Of a DNA stretch of 64,000 bases, positions 7,976-16,910 are shown one piece after another (position 1 is the first letter of the stretch; every line of letters starts with the position of its first letter). Below the pieces are notes generated by a model. That model saw nothing but the letters and a program-made list of their open reading frames with translations, searched no databases and was not told where the DNA came from. The DNA is taken from contig NZ_CP054839.1 in assembly GCF_018141105.1 (NCBI RefSeq), positions 5,332,001 to 5,396,000 on the forward strand, written 5' to 3'. This DNA comes from Saccharopolyspora erythraea. GTDB taxonomy: Bacteria > Actinomycetota > Actinomycetes > Mycobacteriales > Pseudonocardiaceae. The translations under genes were made by a program, and so were the position numbers.

Positions 7976-8815
7976 CTACGCGCTGCCGCGGAGGCCGCGG
8001 AGGTAGTCGTGGCCGACCCGGGCGGTGCCCAGCGGGTCCGGGGAGTCGTCGTGCTCCACGATGTGCTCCTCCACGGCGCGGGCGTGCCGGAAGATCGTCG
8101 GGAAGTCGATGGTGCCCGTCCCCGGGTCGCACATCTGCCCCTGCGCGGTGCGGTCCTTGACGTGGAACTGGCGGATTCGCGGGCGCAGCGCGTCGACGAG
8201 AGCCACCGGGTCCTCTCCGGCGTGCACTGCCCAGAACAGGTCGAGTTCCAAGTGGACGGTCGAGGGATCGGTGTGGCGCACCAGGATGTCGTAGGGCCGG
8301 ATGCCGTCGACGGGGGCGAACTCGTGGTCGTGGTTGTGGTAGCCGAAGGCCAGTCCGGCCCGCCTGATCTTCCCTCCCGCTTCGTTGAGCCGATCGGCGA
8401 AGCTCCGCCATTCGGCCGCGGTGCCGAAGGACGCGTAGGGCACGACCAGGCTTCGGTTGCCCAGCGTGCGGGCGTCGGCGATGAGCGCGTCCAGATCGCC
8501 GTCGATGCCGACGTGGCTGGAGGTGGCGCGCAGGCCGTGCTTGTCGAGCAGGGCGCGGAACTGCGCCGCCGTCCGGCCGTGGGTGCCCGCCATCTCGACG
8601 TGGCGGTAGCCGATCTCCGACAGCGCCGCGAGCGTGCCGTCGGCATCGGCGTCGAGCTGGTCGCGCAGGGTGTAGAGCTGGATGCTGATGCGCGCACGCC
8701 GGTGGCGGCCGGCCGCGTCCGGTCCCGCCGCACTGGCCACTCCCGCCGTGCTCGCCAGTCCCGCGGCGGTCAGCGCGGCGGTGGTGCGCAACAGGTTTCG
8801 CCGGTTCAGCTGCAT
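7976..8815 (-). CDS. Tat-exported sugar phosphate isomerase/epimerase
   Basis: The 279-residue protein starts MQLNRRNLLRTTAALT, a twin-arginine signal followed by a hydrophobic stretch and an Ala-rich cleavage region near residue 30. The mature part is a xylose-isomerase-like TIM barrel: ISIQLYTLRDQLDAD opens it, then YHNHDHEF, LELDLFWAV and QFHVKDR carry the metal-binding Glu, Asp and His positions. Export of a folded, metal-loaded epimerase suggests it acts on sugars or their derivatives outside the membrane. It is the last gene of the long minus-strand run, 52 bases after the AlkP-type gene, so it probably belongs with the ebo cluster. Confidence 0.88.
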   Translation of the reverse strand: MQLNRRNLLRTTAALTAAGLASTAGVASAAGPDAAGRHRRARISIQLYTLRDQLDADADGTLAALSEIGYRHVEMAGTHGRTAAQFRALLDKHGLRATSSHVGIDGDLDALIADARTLGNRSLVVPYASFGTAAEWRSFADRLNEAGGKIRRAGLAFGYHNHDHEFAPVDGIRPYDILVRHTDPSTVHLELDLFWAVHAGEDPVALVDALRPRIRQFHVKDRTAQGQMCDPGTGTIDFPTIFRHARAVEEHIVEHDDSPDPLGTARVGHDYLRGLRGSA

Positions 8816-8867
8816 GTCGGCTCCTTCCAGAGCGGGTTTGTCGGTTCCCTCATCGTCGACAGTCCTC

Positions 8868-10253
8868 TCAGGACAGTCCTTGCAGGTTCAGGACGAGGTC
8901 GTGGACGCCGGTCGCGGCGAGCCGTCCGGTGCGTTCGATCTCGGCGGGTGCCGCGGGGTCCGAGCAGATCAGCACCGGGCCTTCGGCCGGCCGGTCCGGG
9001 AGCCGGCCGTGCGAGCCGCGGACGAAGCGGGCGTCGGTCGGCACGACGTTCATGGCGTAGCGCAGCCCGGCCTTCTTCTTCACCAGGTTCAGCGCCGCCT
9101 TGGCCTTGGCCCAGCGGTCGTCGGGGTCGAAGAACAGCTCCGCCGGGTCGTAGCCGGGTTTGCGGTGGATCTCCACGCCCCGCGCGAAGTCGGGGGCGCG
9201 GTCCTCCCGCAGCCAGTAGTAGTAGGTGAACCAGGAGTCGGGTTCGGCGACCGCCACCAGCTCGCCCGCGCGGGGGTGGTCCAGCCCGTACTTCGCCTGG
9301 GCCGCGCGGTCCAGCACCTCGTCGACGCCCGGTATCGCCGCGAGCAGGTCCCGGACGCGGGGCAGGTCGGCGTCGTCGCGGAGGTAGACGTGGGCCACCT
9401 GGTGGTCGGCCACGGCGAAGGCCCGGGACGTCCACGGGTCCAGGTACTCCATCCCGGCCTGGGTGTGCACCTCCAGCAGGCCTTCGCGCCGGAGTTCGCG
9501 GTTGAGGTGCACCGGCCGTTCGACCGCAGTGATGCCGTACTCGCTGAGCGCGATCACCACGGCACCGGCCGCCCGCGCCTCGTCGAGCAGCGGCCGCAGC
9601 GCCGCGTCCACGTCCGCGGCGGCGACGCGGGCCTGCGCGCTGCCGGGCCCGTGGCGCTGGAGGTCGTAGTCCAGGTGGGGGACGTAGCACAGCAGCAGGT
9701 CCGGGCTGTGCCTGCGCAGCACCCGGCACGCGGCGGAGACGATCCACCTGCTGGAGGTCAGGTCCGCGGTCGGACCCCAGTAGTGGAACAGCGGGAAGGA
9801 CCCGAACGCTCCGGTCAGCTCGTCGTGCAGTCCGGGGGGCCGCGTGTAGCAGTCGGGCGACTTGCGGCCGTCGGCGTGGTAGACCGGCCGCGGCGTCACC
9901 GTCCAGTCGGTGCCCGCGCCCATCGCGTACCACCAGCAGATGTTGGCGGCGCGGTAGCCGGGGCGGCCGCGGCGCGCCGAGTCCCACAGCTTCTCGCCCT
10001 GCACCAGGCGGTTGTGCTGGCGCCACAGGTGGACCTCGCCGAGGTCCCGGAAGTACCAGCCGTTGCCGACCACGCCGTGCTCGGCGGGCATCCGCCCGGT
10101 GAGGAACGTCGACTGGGCGCTGCACGTCACCGCGGGCAGCACGGTGCCCAATTCGGCCTGCCAGCCGCTCGCGGCGAGCGCGCGCAGGTTGGGCATGTGC
10201 TCCAGCAGCTCCGGCGTCATGCCGACGACGTCGAGCAGTACGACGGGTTTCAC
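8868..10253 (-). CDS. AlkP-superfamily phosphodiesterase/nucleotide pyrophosphatase (ebo cluster)
   Basis: The 461-residue enzyme starts at GTG 10253, which overlaps the EboE stop by four bases (GTGA). Residues 1-10 (VKPVVLLDVV) hold the first metal-binding Asp. LPAVTCSAQSTFLTGRMPAE carries the catalytic Thr. HLDYDLQRHG, ALSEYGI and DHQVAHVY supply further Asp and His ligands of the two-zinc site, so the site looks complete. Members of this type I phosphodiesterase group cleave phosphodiesters or phosphomonoesters. A protein of this type is a standard member of ebo clusters, including the scytonemin-associated cluster of Nostoc. There is no signal peptide, so it is predicted cytosolic. Confidence 0.88.
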   Translation of the reverse strand: MKPVVLLDVVGMTPELLEHMPNLRALAASGWQAELGTVLPAVTCSAQSTFLTGRMPAEHGVVGNGWYFRDLGEVHLWRQHNRLVQGEKLWDSARRGRPGYRAANICWWYAMGAGTDWTVTPRPVYHADGRKSPDCYTRPPGLHDELTGAFGSFPLFHYWGPTADLTSSRWIVSAACRVLRRHSPDLLLCYVPHLDYDLQRHGPGSAQARVAAADVDAALRPLLDEARAAGAVVIALSEYGITAVERPVHLNRELRREGLLEVHTQAGMEYLDPWTSRAFAVADHQVAHVYLRDDADLPRVRDLLAAIPGVDEVLDRAAQAKYGLDHPRAGELVAVAEPDSWFTYYYWLREDRAPDFARGVEIHRKPGYDPAELFFDPDDRWAKAKAALNLVKKKAGLRYAMNVVPTDARFVRGSHGRLPDRPAEGPVLICSDPAAPAEIERTGRLAATGVHDLVLNLQGLS

Positions 10254-11353
10254 GCGCACCCCCGTTGGTCGATCAGGTCCTGGGTGAAGGCGAGCTCGGC
10301 GGCGATGCCCTCGGCGAGGTCGGCGGGCGGCCCGGGCAGCACGGTCCAGGTGTAGGTCTCGACCTCGACGTGCGGCAGCGGCCCCTCGACCGCATCGAGG
10401 GCGGCCCGCAGGACATCCGTGGTCGGCTGGAATGCGCCTCGGGCCTCCCAGTGCAGCGGGACGTGGAAGTGCACGCGCCACGGGCCGTCGCCTGGCAGCT
10501 CCGCCAGCGCCTCCGGCAGGTCGTCGGCGGCGGTGAGCGCTCCGTCCGGGGCTCGCTCGCGGACCTGGTGCAGGTAGCGCGGTTCGGCGTAGCGCGCGAG
10601 TTCGGCGCGGACCCGCGGGTCGGCGGGATCATCGGCGTGCAGCGCGGCCGACGCCTGGATCTTGACGATGTCGACCGACGCCGCGGCGATGGCCCGCACC
10701 GTCTCGGCCGGGTCGGCGAAGGACACCGCGAGGTGGCAGGTGTCCAGGCACAGCCCGAGGTGGTCCGGGTCGGTGCCCTTGAGCCAGCCGAGCGCGTCGG
10801 CGACGGTGTCGAGCACGCAACCGGGTTCGGGTTCGACGGCCACCCGCACCCGCCTGCCCGACCGCTGCTCCAGCCGCCGCAGACCGGTGGCGAGCCGGTC
10901 CAGGTGGTGCCGCGCGGCGGCGTCGTCGGTGTCGCTCCACGGCTCGCGCCACCCCAGCGGGAGCGTGGAGATGCTGCCCCCGGCTCCCTCGGGCAGCAGC
11001 CCGGCCAGGACTTCGGCGCAGTCCAGGGTGTAGGCGAGGCGGCCGGCCTCGGTCCAGCGCGGCCGGTAGACGCGGTGCTTGACCACCGGGTCGTGGAACC
11101 CCCGGTACGGGAACGCGTTGAGCGTGCGGACCGCCAGCCCCCTGTCATCGAGTTCGGTGCGCAGCCGGGCCAGCTCGGCGGGGTCGCGCGCCAGGTGGGC
11201 GGCGACCTCGGCGGCCAGCCACAGACCGACGCCGAGGGTTCCGGCGCCCAGCCGCCGCCGGACCGGCTCGGCGTAGCGGGCGAGCTGGGCGCGGATGCCG
11301 TCCAGGTCCTCGGCCGGGTGCACGTTGGTGCAGTAGGAGATCACCGCGCTCAT
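10250..11353 (-). CDS. eboE: Metabolite traffic protein EboE
   Basis: The 367-residue protein begins MSAVISYCTNVHPAEDL, the hallmark of EboE. It is a TIM-barrel (xylose-isomerase-like) protein: LNAFPYRGFHDPVVKHRVY, then VAVEPEPGC, then LCLDTCHLAV and DIVKIQASAAL mark the successive strands and likely metal ligands. EboE is required for ebo function; in Nostoc the ebo genes are needed for a scytonemin precursor to reach the periplasm. Its biochemical reaction is not established. ATG 11353 overlaps the upstream TatD stop by four bases (ATGA), and its own stop overlaps the AlkP start by four, so it is tightly co-translated. Confidence 0.92.
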   Translation of the reverse strand: MSAVISYCTNVHPAEDLDGIRAQLARYAEPVRRRLGAGTLGVGLWLAAEVAAHLARDPAELARLRTELDDRGLAVRTLNAFPYRGFHDPVVKHRVYRPRWTEAGRLAYTLDCAEVLAGLLPEGAGGSISTLPLGWREPWSDTDDAAARHHLDRLATGLRRLEQRSGRRVRVAVEPEPGCVLDTVADALGWLKGTDPDHLGLCLDTCHLAVSFADPAETVRAIAAASVDIVKIQASAALHADDPADPRVRAELARYAEPRYLHQVRERAPDGALTAADDLPEALAELPGDGPWRVHFHVPLHWEARGAFQPTTDVLRAALDAVEGPLPHVEVETYTWTVLPGPPADLAEGIAAELAFTQDLIDQRGCA

Positions 11354-12216
11354 TCCCCCGATCCGCCGCGCAGCACGGAGTTGCCCGCGAAGGTGGTCGC
11401 CTCGGCGGTGAACCCGGGCAGCTCGTCGAGGTTGAGCCGGCCGCTCTGGCCGTAGAAGGCGACCGGGTTGTGCCACAGCACCTTTTCGACGTCGGCCTCG
11501 GTGAACCCGGCGCGCAGCATCTCCTCGCCGGTCGCCCGCGTCTTGAGCGGGTCCGAGCGGCCCCAGTCGGCCGCCGAGTTCACCAGGACCCGGTCGGTGC
11601 CGTGGCGGCGCAGCAGCTCCACCATCCGCCGCTCGTCCATCTTGGTGTCGGGGTAGATCGAGAACCCCATCCAGCAGCCGGAGTCGGCCACGAGGTCGAC
11701 GGTCACCTCGTTGAGGTGGTCGACGAGCACCCGCTCCGGGGCGAGCCCGGACTCGCGCACGACGTCCAGGCTGCGGCGGGTCCCGGACAGCTTGTCCCGG
11801 TGCGGGGTGTGCACGAGGACCGGCAGCCCGGCGTCGGCGGCGAGTGCGAGCTGCCGGGCGAAGACGTCGTCCTCGTCCGCGGTCATCGAGTCGTAGCCGA
11901 CCTCGCCGACCGCGACCACGCCGTCCTTGGCCAGGTAACGCGGCAGGACGCCGAGCACCTCGCGGCACCGCGGGTCGTTGGCCTCCTTGGGGTTGAGCGC
12001 GATGGTGGCGTGGTGGCGGATGCCGAAGCGCGCCGCGCGGAACCGCTCCCAGCCGATCAGCGAGTCGAAGTAGTCGGTGAAGGAGGTGGTGCCGGTGCGC
12101 GGCTGGCCCAGCCAGAACGCCGGTTCGGTGACCGCCCGGACGCCTGCGGCGTACATGGCCTCGTAGTCGTCGGTGGTGCGGGAGGTCATGTGGATGTGCG
12201 GGTCGAATATGCGCAT
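11350..12216 (-). CDS. TatD-family metal-dependent hydrolase (EboB-type)
   Basis: The 288-residue amidohydrolase-fold protein starts at ATG 12216 with MRIFDPHIHMTSR, giving the HxH metal ligands. The remaining metal sites are visible as VAVGEVGYD (Glu), LVHTPHRDK (His), VDHLNEVT (His) and NSAADWGRSDP (Asp). It is a close match to the TatD-like hydrolase found in ebo clusters (EboB). Its start shares one base with the EboA fusion stop (TGATG) and its stop overlaps the EboE start by four bases. TatD relatives include nucleases, deacylases and lactonases; the substrate within ebo pathways is unknown. Confidence 0.9.
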   Translation of the reverse strand: MRIFDPHIHMTSRTTDDYEAMYAAGVRAVTEPAFWLGQPRTGTTSFTDYFDSLIGWERFRAARFGIRHHATIALNPKEANDPRCREVLGVLPRYLAKDGVVAVGEVGYDSMTADEDDVFARQLALAADAGLPVLVHTPHRDKLSGTRRSLDVVRESGLAPERVLVDHLNEVTVDLVADSGCWMGFSIYPDTKMDERRMVELLRRHGTDRVLVNSAADWGRSDPLKTRATGEEMLRAGFTEADVEKVLWHNPVAFYGQSGRLNLDELPGFTAEATTFAGNSVLRGGSGE

Positions 12217-13622
12217 CAGCTCTCCAGCAGTGCTCGTGCGTCCTCGGGCACCGGCCGTCCGGCGGCCCGTCGTTCGTCGGCGAAGGCACCGACCATCCGG
12301 CGCAGCTCGGCGTCGCCGCGCCGCCGCAAGCCGGCCACCGCCTCCAGCGGCACCTCGTTGAACAGGCACTTGAGCACGCCGTGGCGCCAGGTGTGATCGT
12401 CGAGGTGGCGGGCGGCGAACGGGCCCAGCGCGGCCGCGACCAGCCGCACGTCGTTGGTGCGCAGGGCGTCGCCGACCAGCTCCAGCCCCGTTTCGACCAG
12501 CCCAGTTCCAACCGGGTCCGCACCGTCCATTTCGGACAGCGACCGCAGCACCGCGCGTCGTTCGGCGTCGTCGCCGTAGCGGTACAACGCGGACAGCTCC
12601 TCGGCCAGCACGGCGGGTTTCACCGTCTGCGCGAGCACCGCGAGCATCCGCATCCGCGCGCTGTCGTCGGCCGTCCCGTGCACCAGGCCCAGCGGGTCGT
12701 CCGCCCGCAGCGGCCCGCGTCCGGCGTGCCGTCCGGCGGCGGGGAACAACGCAGCGACGCGTGCGGGGTCCTCGGCGATGGCGGCGAGCGCGCCGGCCAG
12801 CCAGCTCGCCGCACCGATGGCCGTCCTCGCCCGGCGCGCGACTTCGGGCGCGGCGTGGCTGTGCCGGGGCAACTCGACGGCGGCCTGCCCGGTGTAGCCG
12901 GCCTCCGACAGCGCGGCGAGGGTGCCGGGCAGGTCCAGCTCGCCCTGGCCGAACTCCAGGTGCTCGTGTACTCCGGGCCGCATGTCGTCGAGCTGGACGT
13001 GCACCAGCAGCTCACCGAGGCGGCGAGCGCAGTCCGCCGCGGACTCGGCCTCCACCGCGACGCAGTGGCCGACGTCGAGGGTGACGCCCAGGTCCCGCGG
13101 GTTCCCGAGCGCGGCACGCACGGCGAGCGCGTCGTCGACCCGTTCGACGAACATGCCCGGCTCCGGTTCCAGGCCGAGGCGCACACCGCACCGGCCGGCC
13201 TCCTCCAGCACCCGTGCCAGGCCGTCGGTCATGCGCCGCCAGGCCAGCTCCGCGTCCACATCGGACGGACGGATGCCCGACCAGAAGGAGACCACCTCGG
13301 CCCCCAGCCCGGCGGCGACCCGCACCGCGCGCTCCAGGAAGTCCACCCGGCGCCCGACGTCGTCGCTGACCAGCGTGGGGTGGTGCTTGCGGCGGGGGTC
13401 GAGCAGGTAGCGCGCCCCGGTCTCGACCGCCACCGACAGCCCGAGCCGCTCCAGCCGTCCGCGCACCTCGGCGACCCGGCGCGACAGGTCCCCAGCGAAG
13501 GGGTCGAGGTGGTGGTGGTCGAGGGTCAGCGCCACACCGTTGTAGCCCAGCTCGGCGATCACCTCCAGGGCGTCCTCGAGCCGGTGGTTGGCGAATCCGT
13601 TGGTCCCGTAGGCGATGCGCAC
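12216..13622 (-). CDS. eboA: Sugar phosphate isomerase/epimerase-EboA fusion protein
   Basis: One uninterrupted 468-codon frame covers two domains. Residues 1 to about 285 form a TIM-barrel epimerase: VRIAYGTNGFANHRLEDAL opens it, then VAVETGARYLLDP, LGLEPEPGM, VTLDVGHCVAV, HVQLDDM and QAAVELPRHSH give strands with Glu, Asp and His metal ligands. Residues about 290-468 match EboA: LPGHxG-type epimerase sequence gives way to helical repeats rich in Leu and Ala, with AHLDDHTWRH-like HLDDHTWRHGVLKCLFNEVP, the most conserved EboA segment. The start is GTG 13622, with GGAGGG 7 bases upstream. The linker shows no stop or frameshift, so the fusion appears real. The stop shares one base with the TatD start. 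Confidence 0.88.
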   Translation of the reverse strand: MRIAYGTNGFANHRLEDALEVIAELGYNGVALTLDHHHLDPFAGDLSRRVAEVRGRLERLGLSVAVETGARYLLDPRRKHHPTLVSDDVGRRVDFLERAVRVAAGLGAEVVSFWSGIRPSDVDAELAWRRMTDGLARVLEEAGRCGVRLGLEPEPGMFVERVDDALAVRAALGNPRDLGVTLDVGHCVAVEAESAADCARRLGELLVHVQLDDMRPGVHEHLEFGQGELDLPGTLAALSEAGYTGQAAVELPRHSHAAPEVARRARTAIGAASWLAGALAAIAEDPARVAALFPAAGRHAGRGPLRADDPLGLVHGTADDSARMRMLAVLAQTVKPAVLAEELSALYRYGDDAERRAVLRSLSEMDGADPVGTGLVETGLELVGDALRTNDVRLVAAALGPFAARHLDDHTWRHGVLKCLFNEVPLEAVAGLRRRGDAELRRMVGAFADERRAAGRPVPEDARALLES

Positions 13623-13636
13623 CTGGCGGCCCTCCC

Positions 13637-14665
13637 CTACCTGGCGCCGGCGGGCAGGTCCCGCACCCGGATGTTGCGGAACGCGATCACCGAGTCCGGG
13701 TCGTGGTTCTGCACCCCTACCCCGCCCGCGGAGTACTGGCGGCCGCTCGTTCCGGGATCGTCGGGCCGTCCCGGGAACGGGATGCCCGGCACGTTGTCGA
13801 ACTCGTTGACCACCTCGCCGTTGCGCAGCACGGTGTAGTGCTGCCCGACCACGCGGATTTCCAGGTCGTTCCAGACCCCCTTGCCGGTCGGCCTGGCGGC
13901 CGCGAGGTCCAGGTCGGCGAAGCCGTAGACCGACCCGGTCTTGCGCGGGTCGTTGCCCGGCTCCTCCGGCGAGTCGTTGATCTGGATCTCGTGGCCGCAG
14001 TTCACCGCGACCCACGCCGGTTCGCTCGTGCGGCACTCCGGGAAAGCCTCCGGATCGACGCCCGGGTACCGGACGAACACCCCGCTGTTGGACCGGCCCT
14101 CGCCCGGCCGGTCGTCGCGGAACTGCAGGCGCAGCGAGAAGTCCGCGAAGCGGCCTTCCCGGAAGTGCAGCAGTCCCAGGCCATCACCCGCGGGTTCCGC
14201 GGTGGTGACCATCGAGCCGTCTCCGGTGAGCGCGAAGCCCCGGCCGCCGACGTGCTCCCAAGCGGCGAAGGACTCCGGCGAGCCGTCGAAGATCACCTCG
14301 TAGGGGGCGGGCCCGCCCGGACGGCCGATGCCCGACCGCGCCGCCGCGTCGACCAGCGCCGACTGCTCCTTGCCGTCGATCACGCCGGTCCGGCGCAACC
14401 CGTCGGCCACCTCCCGGACGTGGCGGACGAAGTGCCCGTGGTCGCTCCACCGCCGTTCGTCGTCGACGAGGTCGTTGATCGTGCACCCGCCCGCCGCGGC
14501 GCGGTTGGCCACCCCGCTGTCAAGGTCGAGGAAGCGGACGGTCGCCCGCGAGTCGGGCGCGGGGCACTCGGCGCTCGCGGCTGGCGCCGGTAGCGCGGTC
14601 AGCAGGCTCGCCGCCAGGACCGCGCACGCCGGCGGCAGGATCTTCTTGGTGGGACGGGAAATCAC
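13637..14665 (-). CDS. Secreted DUF1080 (3-keto-disaccharide hydrolase-like) protein
   Basis: The 342-residue protein starts at GTG 14665, overlapping the ubiA stop by four bases. Residues 1-33 form a signal peptide (KKILPPACAVLAASLLTALP, then an Ala-rich cleavage site). Residues about 40-125 are a short helical region. From about residue 130 the DUF1080/3-keto-glucoside-hydrolase jelly roll begins: PESFAAWEHVGGRGFALTGD, FSLRLQFRDDRPG, NSGVFVRYPG, GVWNDLEIRVVGQHYTVLRN and IAFRNIRVRDL. Characterised relatives hydrolyse 3-keto-glycosides; concanavalin-like binding roles are also known. It is an extra member within the ebo gene order and links it to keto-sugar chemistry. Confidence 0.88.
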   Translation of the reverse strand: MISRPTKKILPPACAVLAASLLTALPAPAASAECPAPDSRATVRFLDLDSGVANRAAAGGCTINDLVDDERRWSDHGHFVRHVREVADGLRRTGVIDGKEQSALVDAAARSGIGRPGGPAPYEVIFDGSPESFAAWEHVGGRGFALTGDGSMVTTAEPAGDGLGLLHFREGRFADFSLRLQFRDDRPGEGRSNSGVFVRYPGVDPEAFPECRTSEPAWVAVNCGHEIQINDSPEEPGNDPRKTGSVYGFADLDLAAARPTGKGVWNDLEIRVVGQHYTVLRNGEVVNEFDNVPGIPFPGRPDDPGTSGRQYSAGGVGVQNHDPDSVIAFRNIRVRDLPAGAR

Positions 14666-15525
14666 GTGGCCGACACCTTCCTCCCGAAGTGGTGCACCGC
14701 GGGTACGACCGCGGCCAGCGCGGCGGCGGAGGTCAGGCGGTGCCGGGCGACGAGCGCGACCTGCAGCGGCACCATCCCGTGGATGCCTGCCCGGGTCGCG
14801 GCCCGCACGAGCGGGGCTGTGGGGGTGCGAGCGGCGCGTGCCTGCGCGCGACCCACCTGAGCGGCGTAGGCAGCGGACGCGGCGAGCGCCGCGGCGCGGT
14901 GGCCCGGCGACCGGCGCGGTCCCGCGGCCGACGCCGCGGCGGCCAGCGCGGTGGTCGCCGCCGCGGCCCGCGCGGTGCCACGGCGGGCGCCGTGGACCTC
15001 GCCGCGCGACAGCGCGGTCACGGCGAAGGTGTGCGCCGCCAGCACAGCGGCCGCGGGCCAGGCGCGGCGGCGGCCGCCGGCGCCGAGCAGCACGTCGAGT
15101 CCCCTGCACAGCGCCATCCCGGCCGGTCCGGCGGGTCCGGCCTTGAGCACCACGTCGTAGGCGGTGATCGCGGCGGCGAGACCGAGGGCGGTGCGCCCCG
15201 CACCACGCCCGGCGACCGCCGCGACAGCGACACCGCACGCTCCCAGCCCGGCGGCCACGCCCAACGCCGCATCGGGCGAGATCCGGCCGGACGGGATCGG
15301 CCGTTCCGGGCGTTCGACGGCGTCGAGCTCCCGGTCGGCCCAGTCGTTGAGGGCCATGCCCGCGCAGTACAACGCGGCTGACGAGAGCGGTAGCAGCAGT
15401 CGGCGGCCCCGGAGCGGCTGACCGGCGGCCGCCGCCCCGACGAGGGTGTCGCCGAGCACGGTCAGCGCCGCCGGCGCGCGGGTGAGCTCGACCAGCGTGC
15501 GCAGGCGGCTCACCGAGGGGCTCAC
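14662..15525 (-). CDS. eboC: UbiA-family prenyltransferase EboC
   Basis: The 287-residue integral membrane enzyme starts at GTG 15525. ALNDWADRELDAVERPERP (residues about 62-80) carries the first Asp-rich prenyl-diphosphate/Mg2+ site of the form NDxxDxxxD. ITAYDVVLKAGPAGPAGMAL (about 118-137) is a reduced form of the second motif, with a single clear Asp. Around seven to nine hydrophobic Ala/Leu/Val-rich helices are visible. In ebo clusters this protein is thought to attach a prenyl tail to the pathway product. The TnpB element starts directly upstream of its start codon, so the native ribosome-binding context has been replaced. Confidence 0.88.
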   Translation of the reverse strand: MSPSVSRLRTLVELTRAPAALTVLGDTLVGAAAAGQPLRGRRLLLPLSSAALYCAGMALNDWADRELDAVERPERPIPSGRISPDAALGVAAGLGACGVAVAAVAGRGAGRTALGLAAAITAYDVVLKAGPAGPAGMALCRGLDVLLGAGGRRRAWPAAAVLAAHTFAVTALSRGEVHGARRGTARAAAATTALAAAASAAGPRRSPGHRAAALAASAAYAAQVGRAQARAARTPTAPLVRAATRAGIHGMVPLQVALVARHRLTSAAALAAVVPAVHHFGRKVSAT

Positions 15526-15546
15526 CGTTTCTCCAATCGGCGGAAG

Positions 15547-15566
15547 CCCCGGCCTTCAGGCCGGGG
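15547..15566. repeat. Left-end hairpin of the TnpB element
   Basis: CCCCGGCC-TTCA-GGCCGGGG is a perfect 8-base stem with a 4-base loop, 21 bases inside the inferred left border. Subterminal hairpins at this place are recognised by Y1 transposases acting in trans. Confidence 0.75.
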
Positions 15567-15644
15567 AGGAGCCGCTCCCGAGTGCTGTTCGGTGAGCACG
15601 CACCCGTGCTTACTCGTGATCGGCAACCGTGTAAAACGATCAGC

Positions 15645-16910
15645 ATGCGGACGGCATACAAGGTTCGGGCCTACCCCGACCCCGAACGTGCGGCCCAGTT
15701 GGGCCGCACGTTCGGGTGTGTACGCCTGGTCTGGAACAAGACCCTCGACCAGCGCCACCGCATCTACCACGCGCACGGCACGAAGACCTCCTACAAGGAA
15801 ACCGACGCCGCACTGACCGCGTGCAAGCGCACCGATGAACTGGCGTTTCTGTCCGAGGTTTCCAGCGTGCCGTTGCAGCAAGCGTTGCGGCACCAGCACA
15901 CCGCGTTTCAGAACTTCTTCTCCGGTCGCAGCAAGTACCCGCGTTTCAAGTCCCGCAACGGCAAGCAGTCGGCGCACTACACGCGCAGCGCGTTCCGCCT
16001 GCGTGACGGCACGCTGACGCTGGCCAAGCACACGGCTGCGCTGGCGTTCGTGTGGTCCTGGGACAACGACACCCTCGCGAAGCTGAACCCGACGATGGTG
16101 ATCGTTTCCCGCGAGCTGGACGGCCGCTGGTACCTGACCTTCGCTGTGGACACCGACGACCCCGAACCCACAGAACCGACCGGCAACATGGTCGGCGTGG
16201 ACCTCGGCGTGCAGGACTTCGCCGTGCTGTCCACGGGGGAGAAGATCGCGAACCCGAAGCACCTGGACCGCAAGGCCCGAAACCTCGCCCGCTACCAACG
16301 GCAGATGGCCCGCAAGCAGCGCGGCTCGAACAACCGCCGCAAGGCCAAGAACAAGGTGGCTCGCGCCCACCGCAAGGTCCGGCACGCCCGCGCTGACTTC
16401 CTGCACAAGACCAGCACGCGCCTGGTGCGCGAACACGACGTCATCGCGATCGAAGACCTCAACGTCGCGGGCATGTCCCGCTCTGCCAAAGGGACCGTTG
16501 ACAAGCCGGGCCGTAACGTGCGCGCCAAGGCCGGGCTCAACCGCGCTGTGTCGGACGCGGCGCTGGGTGAGTTCCGGCGCCAACTGGAATACAAGACCGA
16601 CCGCGCGGGCAAGACTCTGGTCGTCATCGACCGCTGGTACCCCTCCAGTAAGACGTGCTCGCACTGCGGGCACCTGCTGAACAACCTGAAGCTCTCTGTC
16701 CGGGCATGGAAGTGCCCCGGCTGCGGCACCCGGCACGACCGGGACCATAACGCCGCGAAGAACATCCTTGCCGCAGGTCTTGCGGTAGCCGGCAACAACC
16801 CCGGCGATGCCTGTGGAGCTGGTGTGAGTCGGCAAGGGTCCTCCCTTCCGCAGTCGGCTACGAAGCAGGAACTTTCGGGCGCGAGCCCGAAGGGAATCAC
16901 CGCCCTTTAG
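15645..16910 (+). CDS. tnpB: TnpB RNA-guided nuclease, apparently intact
   Basis: The 421-residue protein starts at ATG 15645 with MRTAYKVRAYPDPERA, the normal TnpB N-terminus. The RuvC-like catalytic residues are all present: Asp186 in GVDLGVQDF, Glu270 in IEDLNVAGM and Asp367 in RHDRDHNAAKNIL. The target-nucleic-acid-binding zinc finger CSHCGH...CPGCGT lies between Glu270 and Asp367. TnpB cuts DNA at sites matching an omega RNA guide next to a short flanking motif, which helps the element persist at its locus. The stop codon lies within the right-end hairpin at 16900-16915. It is transcribed against the surrounding minus-strand genes. Confidence 0.93.
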   Translation: MRTAYKVRAYPDPERAAQLGRTFGCVRLVWNKTLDQRHRIYHAHGTKTSYKETDAALTACKRTDELAFLSEVSSVPLQQALRHQHTAFQNFFSGRSKYPRFKSRNGKQSAHYTRSAFRLRDGTLTLAKHTAALAFVWSWDNDTLAKLNPTMVIVSRELDGRWYLTFAVDTDDPEPTEPTGNMVGVDLGVQDFAVLSTGEKIANPKHLDRKARNLARYQRQMARKQRGSNNRRKAKNKVARAHRKVRHARADFLHKTSTRLVREHDVIAIEDLNVAGMSRSAKGTVDKPGRNVRAKAGLNRAVSDAALGEFRRQLEYKTDRAGKTLVVIDRWYPSSKTCSHCGHLLNNLKLSVRAWKCPGCGTRHDRDHNAAKNILAAGLAVAGNNPGDACGAGVSRQGSSLPQSATKQELSGASPKGITAL

